A stretch of 64,000 nucleotides of DNA from RGIG3002 sp964449325 (GCA_964449325.1 CAYUYJ010000002.1:124001-188000), one strand, 5' to 3'; positions 8,521 through 17,542 are shown, counted from the first letter of the stretch. Numbers and translations are program-made. Notes: generated by a model not told the origin, from the sequence alone.

Positions 8521-9837
8521 ATGGCAAAATTAACGTTTGTGGGCGGAATACATCCTTATGACGGAAAAGATTTGTCGAAGGATAAGCCAATCAAGGCAGT
8601 CTTACCGAAAGGGGATTTAGTGTATCCGTTATCGCAGCATATTGGGGCGCCTGCAACTCCGATTGTAAAGAAAGGCGACAGAGTTTTGACAGGACAGAAA
8701 ATTGCAGAAGCAACCGGTTTTGTTTCTGCACCAATCTACGCTACCGTGTCGGGAACAGTAAAGGCAATTGAAGAAAGACGGGTAGTGACCGGAGATAATG
8801 TCATGAGCATTGTGGTAGAAAATGACGGACTTTACGAAGAAGTAGAATATCCGGCTGTGAAACCGTTAGAACAGTTGCAAAAAGAAGAAATTATTGCACT
8901 GATAAAAGAGGCAGGTATTGTGGGAATGGGTGGAGCCGGTTTTCCTACCTTTATTAAACTCTCACCGAAAGAGCCGGAGAAAATTGATTATGTAATTGTA
9001 AACTGTGCCGAATGTGAACCGTATCTGACTTCGGATTATCGCAGAATGTTAGAAGAACCTGAAAAGGTTATCGGTGGGTTAAAGGCATCCTTACGTTTGT
9101 TTGAGAAAGCAAGAGGAATTCTTGCTGTAGAGGACAATAAGCCTGATTGTATCGAACTTCTTAAGAAGCTGACGAAGGACGAACCGAAAATCAGCGTAAA
9201 AGCATTAAAAACCAAATATCCGCAAGGCTCTGAAAGACAGTTGATTTATGCGGTAACAGGGCGTGCCATTAACTCGTCCATGCTTCCGGCTGATGCCGGA
9301 TGTGTAGTAAATAATGTGGACACGGAAGTTGCTATTTATACGGCGGTAACGGAAGGCAAGCCTTTGATGGAGCGTATTGTTACGGTAACCGGAGATGCCA
9401 TTGCCGATCCTCGTAATTTTAAGGTACGTATCGGTACGAATTATCATGAGTTGATTGAAGAGGCAGGCGGTTTTAAAGAAGAACCGGAAAAAATTATATC
9501 CGGTGGTCCCATGATGGGATTTGGTATTTTTGATTTGGACGTGCCTACAACGAAAACGGCATCAGCGCTTCTTTGTCTGACCAAGGATGAAGTTTCGGCA
9601 ATGAAGCCTACGGCATGTATTAATTGCGGACGCTGCGTGGAGGCATGCCCCGGAAGAATTGTGCCCAGTAAGGCGGCTACGGCGGCAGAACATTATGATG
9701 AAGAGGCATTCTTAAAACTAAACGGCATGGAATGCTGTGAATGCGGTTGCTGCAGTTATGTCTGTCCGGCAAAGAGGACGTTGACACAGTCTATTAAATC
9801 CATGCGAAAAATGCAGCTTGCAAAGAAGAAAAAATAG
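8521..9837 (+). CDS. rnfC: Rnf electron transport complex subunit C
   Basis: The 438-residue peripheral subunit is where NAD+ is reduced in the ferredoxin:NAD+ oxidoreductase that pumps Na+ or H+. It has the N-terminal RnfC barrel-sandwich segment, the flavin/NAD motif GMGGAGFPTFIKL at about 139-151 and the NCAECEPYLT stretch. Two 4Fe-4S motifs are at the C terminus: CINCGRCVEACP and CCECGCCSYVCP. It is the first gene of rnfCDGEAB, a gene order common in Clostridia, 155 bases from the divergent exonuclease gene. GGAAAGAAGGGCAGCAA precedes the ATG. No clear consensus promoter could be picked out upstream. Confidence 0.96.
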   Translation: MAKLTFVGGIHPYDGKDLSKDKPIKAVLPKGDLVYPLSQHIGAPATPIVKKGDRVLTGQKIAEATGFVSAPIYATVSGTVKAIEERRVVTGDNVMSIVVENDGLYEEVEYPAVKPLEQLQKEEIIALIKEAGIVGMGGAGFPTFIKLSPKEPEKIDYVIVNCAECEPYLTSDYRRMLEEPEKVIGGLKASLRLFEKARGILAVEDNKPDCIELLKKLTKDEPKISVKALKTKYPQGSERQLIYAVTGRAINSSMLPADAGCVVNNVDTEVAIYTAVTEGKPLMERIVTVTGDAIADPRNFKVRIGTNYHELIEEAGGFKEEPEKIISGGPMMGFGIFDLDVPTTKTASALLCLTKDEVSAMKPTACINCGRCVEACPGRIVPSKAATAAEHYDEEAFLKLNGMECCECGCCSYVCPAKRTLTQSIKSMRKMQLAKKKK

Positions 9838-9849
9838 GGGGACAAAAGA

Positions 9850-10782
9850 GTGGATAAATTACTGAAAGTTTCATCAAACCCGCATATCCGGTCTAAAGCA
9901 ACAACAAGTAATATTATGATTGCTGTTGTACTTGCCCTGCTTCCGGCAGCCGGTTTCGGAATATATAATTTCGGCGTGCGTGCGTTATTTCATATTCTTA
10001 TTACTGTGGGAACTGCAGTTTTAACCGAATATTTGTATACGCTTTTATTAAAGCTTCCGGTTACGGTGGGAGATTGTTCTGCAGTCGTTACCGGACTTCT
10101 TCTGGCATTAAACCTTCCGGTGTCTGCACCACTTTGGATAGGAGCATTAGGATCGGTCTTTGCGATTGTAGTCGTAAAAATGCTGTTCGGAGGTCTTGGA
10201 CAGAATTTTATGAATCCTGCATTGGGAGCAAGGTGCTTTTTGCTTATATCCTTTACGTCTCTGATGACGAATTTTGATTGTGATGCTTATACAGGAGCCA
10301 CTCCGCTTGCCGTATTAAAGGAAGGCGGCGAAGTGGATATCTTAAATATGTTTCTGGGAAAAACAGCGGGAACGATTGGAGAAACCTCAATGCTTGCGGT
10401 TGTAATCGGAGCTTGCTTTCTGATTCTTGTCGGAGTGATTGACCTTCGGATTCCCGGTACATATCTTGTTACCTTTACGTTGTTTGTGGCATTGCTTGGG
10501 GGACATGGCTTTGATCCGGCATATCTTGCTGCACAGCTTGCGGGCGGTGGCTTGATGCTGGGTGCTTTCTTTATGGCAACGGATTATGCTACAAGACCGA
10601 TTACGAAAAGAGGGCAGTATGTATACGGTATTTTACTTGGTGTTTTGACCGGTATTTTCCGTCTTTACAGCCCTTCGGCAGAAGGAGTTTCCTATGCCAT
10701 TATTATCAGTAACCTTTTGGTTCCTCTGATTGAGAAGATAACTCTTCCGAAAGCATTTGGTAAAGGAGGAGAAAAACGATGA
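9850..10782 (+). CDS. rnfD: Rnf complex subunit D (flavinylated membrane subunit)
   Basis: The 310-residue polytopic protein belongs to the NqrB/RnfD family and carries covalent FMN. The flavinylation motif TGATPLA is at residues 148-154, after the conserved NFMNPALGARCF. About eight to ten hydrophobic segments are visible. The start is GTG at 9850, just after a GGGGGACAAAAGA ribosome site. It ends inside the start of rnfG with a four-base overlap. Its FMN is expected to be attached by the ApbE enzyme encoded at 14618-15613. Confidence 0.96.
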   Translation: MDKLLKVSSNPHIRSKATTSNIMIAVVLALLPAAGFGIYNFGVRALFHILITVGTAVLTEYLYTLLLKLPVTVGDCSAVVTGLLLALNLPVSAPLWIGALGSVFAIVVVKMLFGGLGQNFMNPALGARCFLLISFTSLMTNFDCDAYTGATPLAVLKEGGEVDILNMFLGKTAGTIGETSMLAVVIGACFLILVGVIDLRIPGTYLVTFTLFVALLGGHGFDPAYLAAQLAGGGLMLGAFFMATDYATRPITKRGQYVYGILLGVLTGIFRLYSPSAEGVSYAIIISNLLVPLIEKITLPKAFGKGGEKR

Positions 10783-11384
10783 AAAATATGTGGAAGGATA
10801 CGTTGATTTTATTTGTGATTACGCTTTTTGCAGGTCTTATCCTGAGCGTAGTATATGAAGTGACCAAGGAGCCTATTGCCGTGCAGGAAGAGAAAGCAAG
10901 GCAGGAAGCGTTTGCAGCTGTATTTGAAGGGGCGACAAGCTTTGAAACTGTGGAGGTGTCTGATTCGGAAGCAATATTGTCGGATCATGGCATTACAGGG
11001 CTTACGGTAAACGAAGTGGTAAAGGCGCTTGATGGCAACGGGAAGGCACTCGGATATTGTATTACCGTAACTTCTCATGAAGGCTACGGCGGAGATATTA
11101 AGCTGACAGTGGGTATCAGTCTGGACGAAAGTGTAAACGGAATTTCCATTTTGGAAATTTCCGAGACACCGGGACTTGGAATGAAAGCGGAAGAGGTGTT
11201 ACAGCCGCAGTTTGCCGGAAAAGCTGCAACGCAGTTTGAGGTGACAAAAACAGGTGCCATGTCGGATAATCAGATTGATGCTATCAGTGGTGCTACCATT
11301 ACATCAAGGGCTGTGACGAATGCAGTGAACGGAAGTGTTACACTGTTCCATACGGTATTGCTTGGAGGTGAAGGAAATGAATAG
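10779..11384 (+). CDS. rnfG: Rnf complex subunit G (flavinylated subunit)
   Basis: The 201-residue protein has one N-terminal membrane helix (about 8-27) and an FMN-binding domain facing outward. The covalent flavinylation motif SGATIT is at residues 170-175, preceded by the expected acidic residue in QIDAIS. ISETPGLG at about 128-135 is also standard for NqrC/RnfG. It overlaps rnfD by four bases and rnfE by eight, so the operon is translationally coupled. RnfG passes electrons between the flavin of RnfD and the Fe-S subunits. Confidence 0.96.
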   Translation: MKNMWKDTLILFVITLFAGLILSVVYEVTKEPIAVQEEKARQEAFAAVFEGATSFETVEVSDSEAILSDHGITGLTVNEVVKALDGNGKALGYCITVTSHEGYGGDIKLTVGISLDESVNGISILEISETPGLGMKAEEVLQPQFAGKAATQFEVTKTGAMSDNQIDAISGATITSRAVTNAVNGSVTLFHTVLLGGEGNE

Positions 11385-12111
11385 TGCAAGTGAAAGATTA
11401 ATGAACGGGATTATTAAAGAAAATCCTACCTTCGTGCTGATGCTTGGTATGTGTCCGACCCTTGCCGTTACGGTTTCTGCGATGAATGGTCTGGGAATGG
11501 GGCTGACAACTACCGTAGTATTGGCGCTCAGTAACGTATTTATTTCCCTGTTGAGGAAGTGCATTCCGGACAAGGTTCGTATTCCCGCATTTATTGTGGT
11601 AATTGCTTCTTTTGTGACGATAGTACAGCTGCTTTTGCAGGCATATATTCCGTTCCTCTACAGTGCACTCGGAATTTATATTCCGTTAATCGTTGTAAAC
11701 TGTATTATTTTAGGACGTGCAGAATCTTATGCCTATAAAAATCCGGTGCTTCCTTCTTTTTTTGACGGACTTGGTATGGGACTGGGATTTACCCTTGCCT
11801 TAACCTGTATCGGTGCTGTCCGTGAAATTTTGGGAGAGGGTGCAGTTTTTGGTTATCATGTGATGCCGGATTTTTATGAGCCGATTAAAATTATGGTACT
11901 TGCACCGGGGGCTTTTTTCGTGCTGGCAGCACTTACTGCAATTCAGAACAAGATAAAAATAAATGGTGAGAAAAAAGGAAAAGATATGTCCAAAATTCAG
12001 TCCGGCTGTTCCAATGATTGTATGAATTGTGCAGACAGCGGATGTAGTCACCGGTTTTATGATACCACAGAAAAAACAGAAACTGCCGATAAAGCGGCAA
12101 AAGAAGAATAG
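11377..12111 (+). CDS. rnfE: Rnf complex subunit E, with cysteine-rich C-terminal tail
   Basis: The 244-residue membrane protein matches RnfE/NqrD through about residue 196, with GMCPTLAVT, YIPLIVVNCIILGRAE and GLGMGLGFTLAL as typical segments. I start it at ATG 11377, preceded by GGAGGTGAAGG, rather than at an earlier frame opening inside rnfG. After the last helix there is an extra hydrophilic tail of about 45 residues. It holds four cysteines at 211, 215, 218 and 223 (C-x3-C-x2-C-x4-C) and then an acidic/lysine stretch. The core subunit call is secure. The tail could bind a metal or a cluster, but that is inference. Confidence 0.95.
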   Translation: MNSASERLMNGIIKENPTFVLMLGMCPTLAVTVSAMNGLGMGLTTTVVLALSNVFISLLRKCIPDKVRIPAFIVVIASFVTIVQLLLQAYIPFLYSALGIYIPLIVVNCIILGRAESYAYKNPVLPSFFDGLGMGLGFTLALTCIGAVREILGEGAVFGYHVMPDFYEPIKIMVLAPGAFFVLAALTAIQNKIKINGEKKGKDMSKIQSGCSNDCMNCADSGCSHRFYDTTEKTETADKAAKEE

Positions 12112-12122
12112 GAGGGGAAGAG

Positions 12123-12710
12123 ATGTTTGACAATGTTAAAGAATTACTGGTGCTACTTATCGGTTCCTCTTTAGTCAGTAACGTTGTGTTAAGTCAGTTT
12201 TTAGGACTCTGCCCGTTCCTCGGGGTATCCAAAAAGACGAGTACCGCAACCGGAATGGGAGCTGCCGTTATTTTTGTTATTACTCTTTCTTCGGCAGTAA
12301 CCGGAGTGATTTATAAATTTGTTTTGCAACCGTTAAATCTGACATATTTGCAGACCATTGTATTTATTTTGATTATTGCTGCATTGGTGCAGTTTGTAGA
12401 GATGTTTTTAAAGAAATTCATGCCTTCTCTTTACGAGGCTCTGGGTGTCTATCTGCCGTTGATTACAACCAATTGTGCAGTACTCGGTATTGCGATTACG
12501 AATGTACAGAAAAACTATGGAATCGGTGTCGGAATCGTAAACGGTTTTGCAACGGCATTGGGATTTATGATTGCCATTGTAATTTTGGCCGGACTTCGGG
12601 AAAAGATGGAATACAATGATGTGCCGGAATCCTTTAAGGGAATGCCGATAGTGCTTTTAACAGCGGGACTGATGGCAATTGCCTTCTGTGGATTCTCCGG
12701 GCTTTTGTAA
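12123..12710 (+). CDS. rnfA: Rnf complex subunit A
   Basis: The 195-residue integral membrane protein is RnfA, homologous to NqrE and related to RnfE by an inverted topology. SNVVLSQFLGLCPFLGVSKK and YLPLITTNCAVLGIA hold the paired membrane cysteines that carry an Fe-S cluster between RnfA and RnfE. Six hydrophobic segments are visible. GGAGGGGAAG precedes the ATG, and spacing to rnfE and rnfB is short (11 and 18 bases), consistent with one operon. Confidence 0.96.
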   Translation: MFDNVKELLVLLIGSSLVSNVVLSQFLGLCPFLGVSKKTSTATGMGAAVIFVITLSSAVTGVIYKFVLQPLNLTYLQTIVFILIIAALVQFVEMFLKKFMPSLYEALGVYLPLITTNCAVLGIAITNVQKNYGIGVGIVNGFATALGFMIAIVILAGLREKMEYNDVPESFKGMPIVLLTAGLMAIAFCGFSGLL

Positions 12711-12728
12711 TGTGTCGGATGGAGGAAG

Positions 12729-13520
12729 ATGAATATGACAGGAATATTGACAGCGACTCTTTTAGTAGGCGGAATCGGATTGTTTATCGGTCTTTTCTTG
12801 GGAGTTGCAGCAATCAAATTTAAAGTGCAGGTGGACGAAAAGGAAGAAGCAGTGCTTGGTGCACTTCCGGGTAATAATTGCGGAGGTTGTGGATTTCCCG
12901 GCTGTTCCGGTCTTGCGGCGGCGATTGCCAAGGGAGAGGCTCCGGTAAATGCCTGTCCGGTAGGCGGTGAAGCAGTAGGCAAGGTCATAGCGGGAATTAT
13001 GGGCGTAGAAGCAGAGGAGAGTGCAAGGAAGGTGGCTTTTGTGCACTGTCAGGGCGACTGCGAGAAGACCAAACTTGATTATGAATATACAGGAATTGAA
13101 GATTGCAGAATGCTTTCCTTTGTACCGAACGGTGGGGCGAAATCCTGCAATTACGGTTGCCTCGGTTTCGGCTCCTGTGTGAAGGTGTGTCCCTTTGATG
13201 CGATTCATGTGGAAAACGGTATTGCGGTTGTAGATAAAGAAGCCTGTAAGGCATGCGGCAAATGTATTGCCGTCTGTCCGAAAAATCTGATCTCTTTGGA
13301 ACCCTATGATGCAAAACATGTTGTGGCATGCAGTTCGAAGGATAAGGGTCCGGTTACAATGAAAGCATGTACCGTAGGCTGCATCGGATGTGGGCTTTGC
13401 GTAAAAGCGTGTCCATCGGAAGCGGTAAAGGTAGAAAACTTCCATGCAGTCATTGACCAGGAGAAGTGTACCGGATGTGGTGCCTGCAAAGAAAAATGTC
13501 CAAAGAAAGCAATTATTTAG
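12729..13520 (+). CDS. rnfB: Rnf complex subunit B (polyferredoxin)
   Basis: The 263-residue subunit accepts electrons from reduced ferredoxin. An N-terminal membrane helix (about 4-25) is followed by the 4Fe-4S motif NNCGGCGFPGC with a distal cysteine in NACPVGG. Four further cysteine clusters follow: CNYGCLGFGSCVKVCP, CKACGKCIAVCP, CTVGCIGCGLCVKACP and CTGCGACKEKCP. The last two make a second ferredoxin-like domain, as in other clostridial RnfB proteins. It closes the rnf operon and is followed by a hairpin and an Fe-S aldo/keto reductase. Confidence 0.96.
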   Translation: MNMTGILTATLLVGGIGLFIGLFLGVAAIKFKVQVDEKEEAVLGALPGNNCGGCGFPGCSGLAAAIAKGEAPVNACPVGGEAVGKVIAGIMGVEAEESARKVAFVHCQGDCEKTKLDYEYTGIEDCRMLSFVPNGGAKSCNYGCLGFGSCVKVCPFDAIHVENGIAVVDKEACKACGKCIAVCPKNLISLEPYDAKHVVACSSKDKGPVTMKACTVGCIGCGLCVKACPSEAVKVENFHAVIDQEKCTGCGACKEKCPKKAII

Positions 13521-13543
13521 TAATTTTATAATAAAAAACTGAA

Positions 13544-13576
13544 AAGCCGCCCGGCAGTATGCAAAATGGGCGGCTT
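13544..13576. terminator. GC-rich hairpin downstream of rnfB
   Basis: Nine-base arms AAGCCGCCC and GGGCGGCTT enclose a 15-base loop. On the plus strand no T run follows, so termination would be weak and partial read-through into the next gene is plausible. On the minus strand the hairpin is followed by TTTTCAGTTTTTT, so it would stop antisense transcripts better. Confidence 0.6.
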
Positions 13577-13598
13577 AAGTAATAGTAAAGGAGAAAAT

Positions 13599-14621
13599 AT
13601 GGAAACGGTAAGGCTTGGAAAAACAGAAATTGTGACGAATAAAAACGGGTTTGGTGCGCTCCCTATTCAGAGAATCAGTGAGGCAGAGGCGGTACATCTT
13701 TTAAGGAAAGCATATGAAAACGGCATAACATTCTTTGATACCGCAAGATTTTATACGGACAGCGAAGAAAAAATCGGCGTAGCCTTTGAAGGAATGCGGG
13801 AAAAGATATATATTGCATCCAAAACAGCTGCTGTAACAGCAGAAGGCTTTTGGAAGGATTTAGAGACCACACTTGGCAATCTGAAGACCGATTATCTGGA
13901 TTTATATCAGTTTCATAATCCGGCATTCTGTCCGAAACCAGGTGATGAAAGCGGGATTTACGATGCCATGCTGGAAGCAAAAGCGCAGGGAAAGGTACGT
14001 CATATCGGTATCACAAACCATCGGCTGAATGTAGCACAGGAAGCCATTGATAGTGATTTGTATGAGACCTTGCAATTTCCGTTCTGCTATCTTTCCACTG
14101 AAAAAGAACTGGATTTAGTAGAAAAATGCAAGAAAAAGGACATGGGTTTTATTGCCATGAAAGCCTTGTCCGGCGGGTTGATTACAGATTCTGCTGCGGC
14201 GTATGCGTACCTTGCACAGTTTGAAAATGTACTTCCGATTTGGGGTGTGCAAAGGGAGAAGGAACTGGATGAATTTTTGTCTTATATCGATCAGCCGCCC
14301 AAAATGACAGAAGAGATTTGTGCACTGATAGAAGCGGACAGGAAAGAGCTGTTAGGAGAGTTTTGCCGGGGCTGTGGCTATTGTATGCCATGTCCGGCAG
14401 GAATTGAGATTAATAACTGTGCAAGAATGTCGTTGCTGCTTAGACGTTCACCTTCAGAATTGCAGCTGACAGAGGAGGTACAGGCAAAAATGCAGAAGAT
14501 TAAAGACTGCTTAAACTGCGGACGGTGTAAAACCAAATGTCCGTATGGACTGGATACACCGGAGCTTTTGAAGAAGAATCTGAAGGATTATGAGGAAATT
14601 CTGGCGGGCAAACCGTTTTAG
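13599..14621 (+). CDS. Aldo/keto reductase with C-terminal 4Fe-4S domain
   Basis: The 340-residue protein joins an aldo/keto reductase barrel (about 1-255) to a bacterial ferredoxin-like tail. ITFFDTARFYTDSEEKIG holds the catalytic-type Asp and Tyr, and IASKTAA the lysine strand. The tail has CRGCGYCMPCPAGI at about 262-275 and CLNCGRCKTKCPYGLDTPEL at about 312-331. Such fused proteins are common in anaerobes and probably draw electrons through the Fe-S clusters; substrates are mostly unknown. ATG 13599 has AAAGGAG upstream. It lies directly downstream of rnfB and meets the minus-strand apbE tail to tail with a four-base overlap. Confidence 0.88.
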   Translation: METVRLGKTEIVTNKNGFGALPIQRISEAEAVHLLRKAYENGITFFDTARFYTDSEEKIGVAFEGMREKIYIASKTAAVTAEGFWKDLETTLGNLKTDYLDLYQFHNPAFCPKPGDESGIYDAMLEAKAQGKVRHIGITNHRLNVAQEAIDSDLYETLQFPFCYLSTEKELDLVEKCKKKDMGFIAMKALSGGLITDSAAAYAYLAQFENVLPIWGVQREKELDEFLSYIDQPPKMTEEICALIEADRKELLGEFCRGCGYCMPCPAGIEINNCARMSLLLRRSPSELQLTEEVQAKMQKIKDCLNCGRCKTKCPYGLDTPELLKKNLKDYEEILAGKPF

Positions 14622-15613
14622 TGGGGAAATCCGTCTGTGTAGTAGAGCGTTCCGTCTTTTGTAATAAACAGCGCTTCTGTATTCGGAAGAGACTCAATGA
14701 ACGCTTTTCCATCCTCCAAGCCTAAAAGCAGACAGGATGTGGAAAGGGCATCGCCCTCCGTGGAGGAACGGGAAAGAACCGTGACGGAGGCCAGTGTATT
14801 TTCTATAGGATAGCCGGTATGAGGATTCAGGACATGATGATAGAATTTGCCGTCCTGTTCAAAATAGCGTTCATAAATCCCGGAAGTAACAACGGAACAA
14901 TCGGCTACGGCTACAGTTGTTTCGGCAGTTCCGGTTTCGGAAAATGGTTTTTGAACCGCAATGATATAGTTGCTGCCGTCCGGTTTTGTACCTACGGTGA
15001 GGACGTTGCCGCCTAAGTTTATGGTGGCACTTTCCACACCTTCCTCCAGCAAATATTCCTTCATTTTGTCGGCAATATAGCCTTTGGCAATAGCACCTAA
15101 ATCCACTGCCCCGCTTTTGTCGGAAAGCTGCACGGTCTGTCCGTATATTTGCAGATTGTGATAGTCTGTGTGGGCAAGCTTGGAGGAAATTTCTTCTGCG
15201 GACGGAACTGTTCTTTTTCCTGTCGTTGCGGAGGAAAAATTCCAAAGAGAAGAAAGCGGTGCAATTGTGGGGGTGAAAAGTCCGTCGGTTAATTCTGCAT
15301 AGGAGAGTGCTTTCTGTAATAGAAGAGATGTTTCGGCATCGACGGTGATTGGTTTTCCGTTCGCATGGTTGATGTTCCAGATATCAGAACCTTCCACCGT
15401 GGTGCTGAACAGATTTTCATACTTTTCGGCAAGGGCGAAGCAGTTCTCTAAGGTATATTCTTTGGAAGAATCATAAATCGTTATGGAAATAACGGTGTCA
15501 AAATAAAAACCGGTCTTGGAAATCGGTTCTTTCTTTTTACAAGAGATTAAAAAAATGCATGCAATCAGCAGTATGCAGGTAATAAAAAGTATTCTTTCTT
15601 TTATTTTATCCAT
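14618..15613 (-). CDS. apbE: FAD:protein FMN transferase, lipoprotein (ApbE)
   Basis: The 331-residue protein begins with a hydrophobic signal ending in the lipobox-like LIACIFLISC, so it should be anchored outside the membrane. The ApbE core includes YFDTVISITIYD, VDLGAIAKGYIADK, INLGGNVLTVGTKPDG and HHVLNPHTGYP. ApbE cleaves FAD and attaches FMN to a threonine in [S/T]GA[S/T] motifs. The two obvious clients, RnfD and RnfG, are encoded next door and both carry such motifs. GGAG lies eight bases before the ATG. It is transcribed towards the rnf operon from its own upstream region. Confidence 0.95.
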   Translation of the reverse strand: MDKIKERILFITCILLIACIFLISCKKKEPISKTGFYFDTVISITIYDSSKEYTLENCFALAEKYENLFSTTVEGSDIWNINHANGKPITVDAETSLLLQKALSYAELTDGLFTPTIAPLSSLWNFSSATTGKRTVPSAEEISSKLAHTDYHNLQIYGQTVQLSDKSGAVDLGAIAKGYIADKMKEYLLEEGVESATINLGGNVLTVGTKPDGSNYIIAVQKPFSETGTAETTVAVADCSVVTSGIYERYFEQDGKFYHHVLNPHTGYPIENTLASVTVLSRSSTEGDALSTSCLLLGLEDGKAFIESLPNTEALFITKDGTLYYTDGFPH

Positions 15614-15719
15614 AAAATAACTCCATCTTCATTTTATTATATTATTACAAAAATGTTTTGGCTTTAGAAAATTCTATTTCTTATTGTAAGGAGAAGTGCA
15701 AGGAAAATCAAGCGTTGAG

Positions 15720-15746
15720 TTTGTTATAGGAAAAAGCTATAACAAA
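15720..15746. promoter_or_regulatory. Perfect inverted repeat between apbE and metN
   Basis: TTTGTTATAG at 15720-15729 and CTATAACAAA at 15737-15746 form 10-bp arms around a seven-base spacer. It lies about 90 bases upstream of metN in a 221-bp divergent region. No S-box or T-box riboswitch pattern was seen, so a protein operator is a reasonable reading. An RNA hairpin is the alternative. Confidence 0.5.
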
Positions 15747-15834
15747 TTATATATTTTACATATTATACAAATTCAATAGGATATGTTAAATTTAATCCAT
15801 ACTAAAAAGCTAGGAATTGAAAGCGGGTGTATAT

Positions 15835-16878
15835 GTGATTACTTTAAAAAATATTGAAAAAACTTTTAGTGCGGCAGGAGGAGTTGTAGAAGCAGTAAAA
15901 GATGTCAATTTGCAAATAAAAGATGGAGAAGTTTTCGGAATTATCGGCTACAGTGGTGCCGGAAAGAGTACCTTGGTACGATGTATTAATTTGCTGGAGC
16001 GCCCCACTTCGGGACAGATTTTTTTGGATGATGTGGAGTTGACGGCATTGAGTGCGGCAGCATTACGAAAAGAACGTAAGAAGATTGGGATGATTTTTCA
16101 GCAGTTCAATCTCTTTTCTTCCCGGACAATTCGACAGAATGTAGCCTATCCGCTACGACATAGCAGATTAAGCAGGACAGAAAAAAGAGAAAAGGTAAAT
16201 GAACTTTTGAAGCTGGTAGGGATTGAGGATAAAGCAGACAGCTATCCTTCTCAGTTAAGCGGAGGACAAAAGCAGCGTGTGGCGATTGCCAGAGCGCTTG
16301 CAAATGACCCCAAAATTCTTCTCTGCGATGAGGCGACCAGTGCTTTGGATCCACAGACAACTCATGCGATTTTAAAGCTTTTAAAGGAACTAAATAAAAA
16401 GCTTGGCATTACGGTTGTATTAATCACACATGAGATGGATGTCATCAAGGAAATCTGTGACAGGGTAGCCGTAATGGAGGATGGAAAAGTAGTGGAGGAG
16501 GGTGATGTGTTTACCGTTTTTGCTTCTTCACAACAGAAGATTACAAGAAAGTTTGTGGATACTACCTCTAATCTTTCCAAAATTAATCAATTGATAGAGG
16601 AGCATGCGGAAATTACCAATATCAAACCGGGCGAATGTATTGTGAAATTCAAATATCTGGTAAGAAGTGCTTCCGAACCATTGGTTTCCATGATTTCCAG
16701 ACAGTTCCATATTGATGTAAATATTATTTTTGGAAATGTGGAGTTGATTGGTTCTGAGCCGATTGGTGGTCTTGTTTCCATTTTGAGCGGGAAACCGGAG
16801 GATATCGAAAGTGCCTTGGACTATTTAAGAGAAAAAAGCGTTGGAGTGGAGGTGATTCTTGATGCAAGAGTTCTTTAA
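15835..16878 (+). CDS. metN: Methionine-type ABC transporter ATP-binding protein
   Basis: The 347-residue ATPase has Walker A GYSGAGKST, the Q-loop MIFQQFNLFSSRT, signature LSGGQKQRVAIARAL and Walker B ILLCDEATSALDP. A C-terminal NIL/ACT-like regulatory domain (about 265-345) is typical of MetN and absent from most other importers. I prefer GTG 15835, giving MITLKNIEKTF as in homologues, over an in-frame TTG at 15817. Upstream GGGTG is a modest ribosome site. The downstream permease and NlpA lipoprotein complete a MetNIQ-type transporter. No S-box riboswitch precedes it, unlike many Firmicutes. Confidence 0.93.
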   Translation: MITLKNIEKTFSAAGGVVEAVKDVNLQIKDGEVFGIIGYSGAGKSTLVRCINLLERPTSGQIFLDDVELTALSAAALRKERKKIGMIFQQFNLFSSRTIRQNVAYPLRHSRLSRTEKREKVNELLKLVGIEDKADSYPSQLSGGQKQRVAIARALANDPKILLCDEATSALDPQTTHAILKLLKELNKKLGITVVLITHEMDVIKEICDRVAVMEDGKVVEEGDVFTVFASSQQKITRKFVDTTSNLSKINQLIEEHAEITNIKPGECIVKFKYLVRSASEPLVSMISRQFHIDVNIIFGNVELIGSEPIGGLVSILSGKPEDIESALDYLREKSVGVEVILDARVL

Positions 16879-17542
16879 TACCTATTTTCCAAATTTGGTA
16901 GCAAAGCTACCGGATTTTAATGAAAGTATTTTGCAGACCTTTGAAATGGTTTTTCGTTCCGGAATTATTTCTATGATGCTTGGCGCGATATTCGGAATCC
17001 TTCTGGTAGTTACCAAAAAAGGAGGAATTTTACAAAACAACATCCTTTTTCAAATTGTAGATAAATTGATTAATGTGTTTCGTGCAATTCCGTTTATTAT
17101 TTTATTAACTTTGGTAATGCCCTTGTCCAGAGCTATCATGGGAACCGCAATCGGTGTAGACGGTGCCATTGTTCCGCTTATTTTCGGAACGGTTCCCTTT
17201 TTCTCCAGACAAATAGAGAGTGCGTTATCAGAGGTACCGCCGGGATTGATTGAAGCGGCAGAATCTATGGGAAGCAGCAAACCGGATATTATTTTTCAGG
17301 TATATATACGAGAGAGTATGCCCCAGATTGCAAGAGCTGTTTCCATTACGATTATCAGTCTGATCGGACTTACTGCAATGGCGGGTGCCGTGGGTGCCGG
17401 GGGATTGGGAGATTTTGCCATCCGTTACGGACATGACAGAAACGAAACAGATATTACTATTGCAACGGTCATTGTATTAGTGATTCTGGTAAGTATTGTT
17501 CAGCTTATCGGAAATCTGATTGCAAAGAAAAATACACATTAA
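16862..17542 (+). CDS. metI: Methionine-type ABC transporter permease
   Basis: The 226-residue permease has five or so membrane helices and the coupling motif around ESMGSSKPDIIFQVYIRESMP that contacts MetN. AVGAGGLGDFAIRYGH is the usual MetI C-terminal segment. The ATG at 16862 is preceded by GGAGGTGA at a six-base spacing, inside the end of metN. The 17-base overlap indicates coupled translation. Confidence 0.93.
   Translation: MQEFFNTYFPNLVAKLPDFNESILQTFEMVFRSGIISMMLGAIFGILLVVTKKGGILQNNILFQIVDKLINVFRAIPFIILLTLVMPLSRAIMGTAIGVDGAIVPLIFGTVPFFSRQIESALSEVPPGLIEAAESMGSSKPDIIFQVYIRESMPQIARAVSITIISLIGLTAMAGAVGAGGLGDFAIRYGHDRNETDITIATVIVLVILVSIVQLIGNLIAKKNTH

Noticed and set aside
12762..13445. 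Long open frame (227 codons) on the minus strand opposite rnfB
   Set aside because: It mirrors the cysteine-rich rnfB coding sequence, has no ribosome site and no recognisable protein features.
15614..15834. Possible S-box or T-box riboswitch upstream of metN
   Set aside because: The conserved core motifs of either were not found; only an inverted repeat and AT-rich sequence are present.
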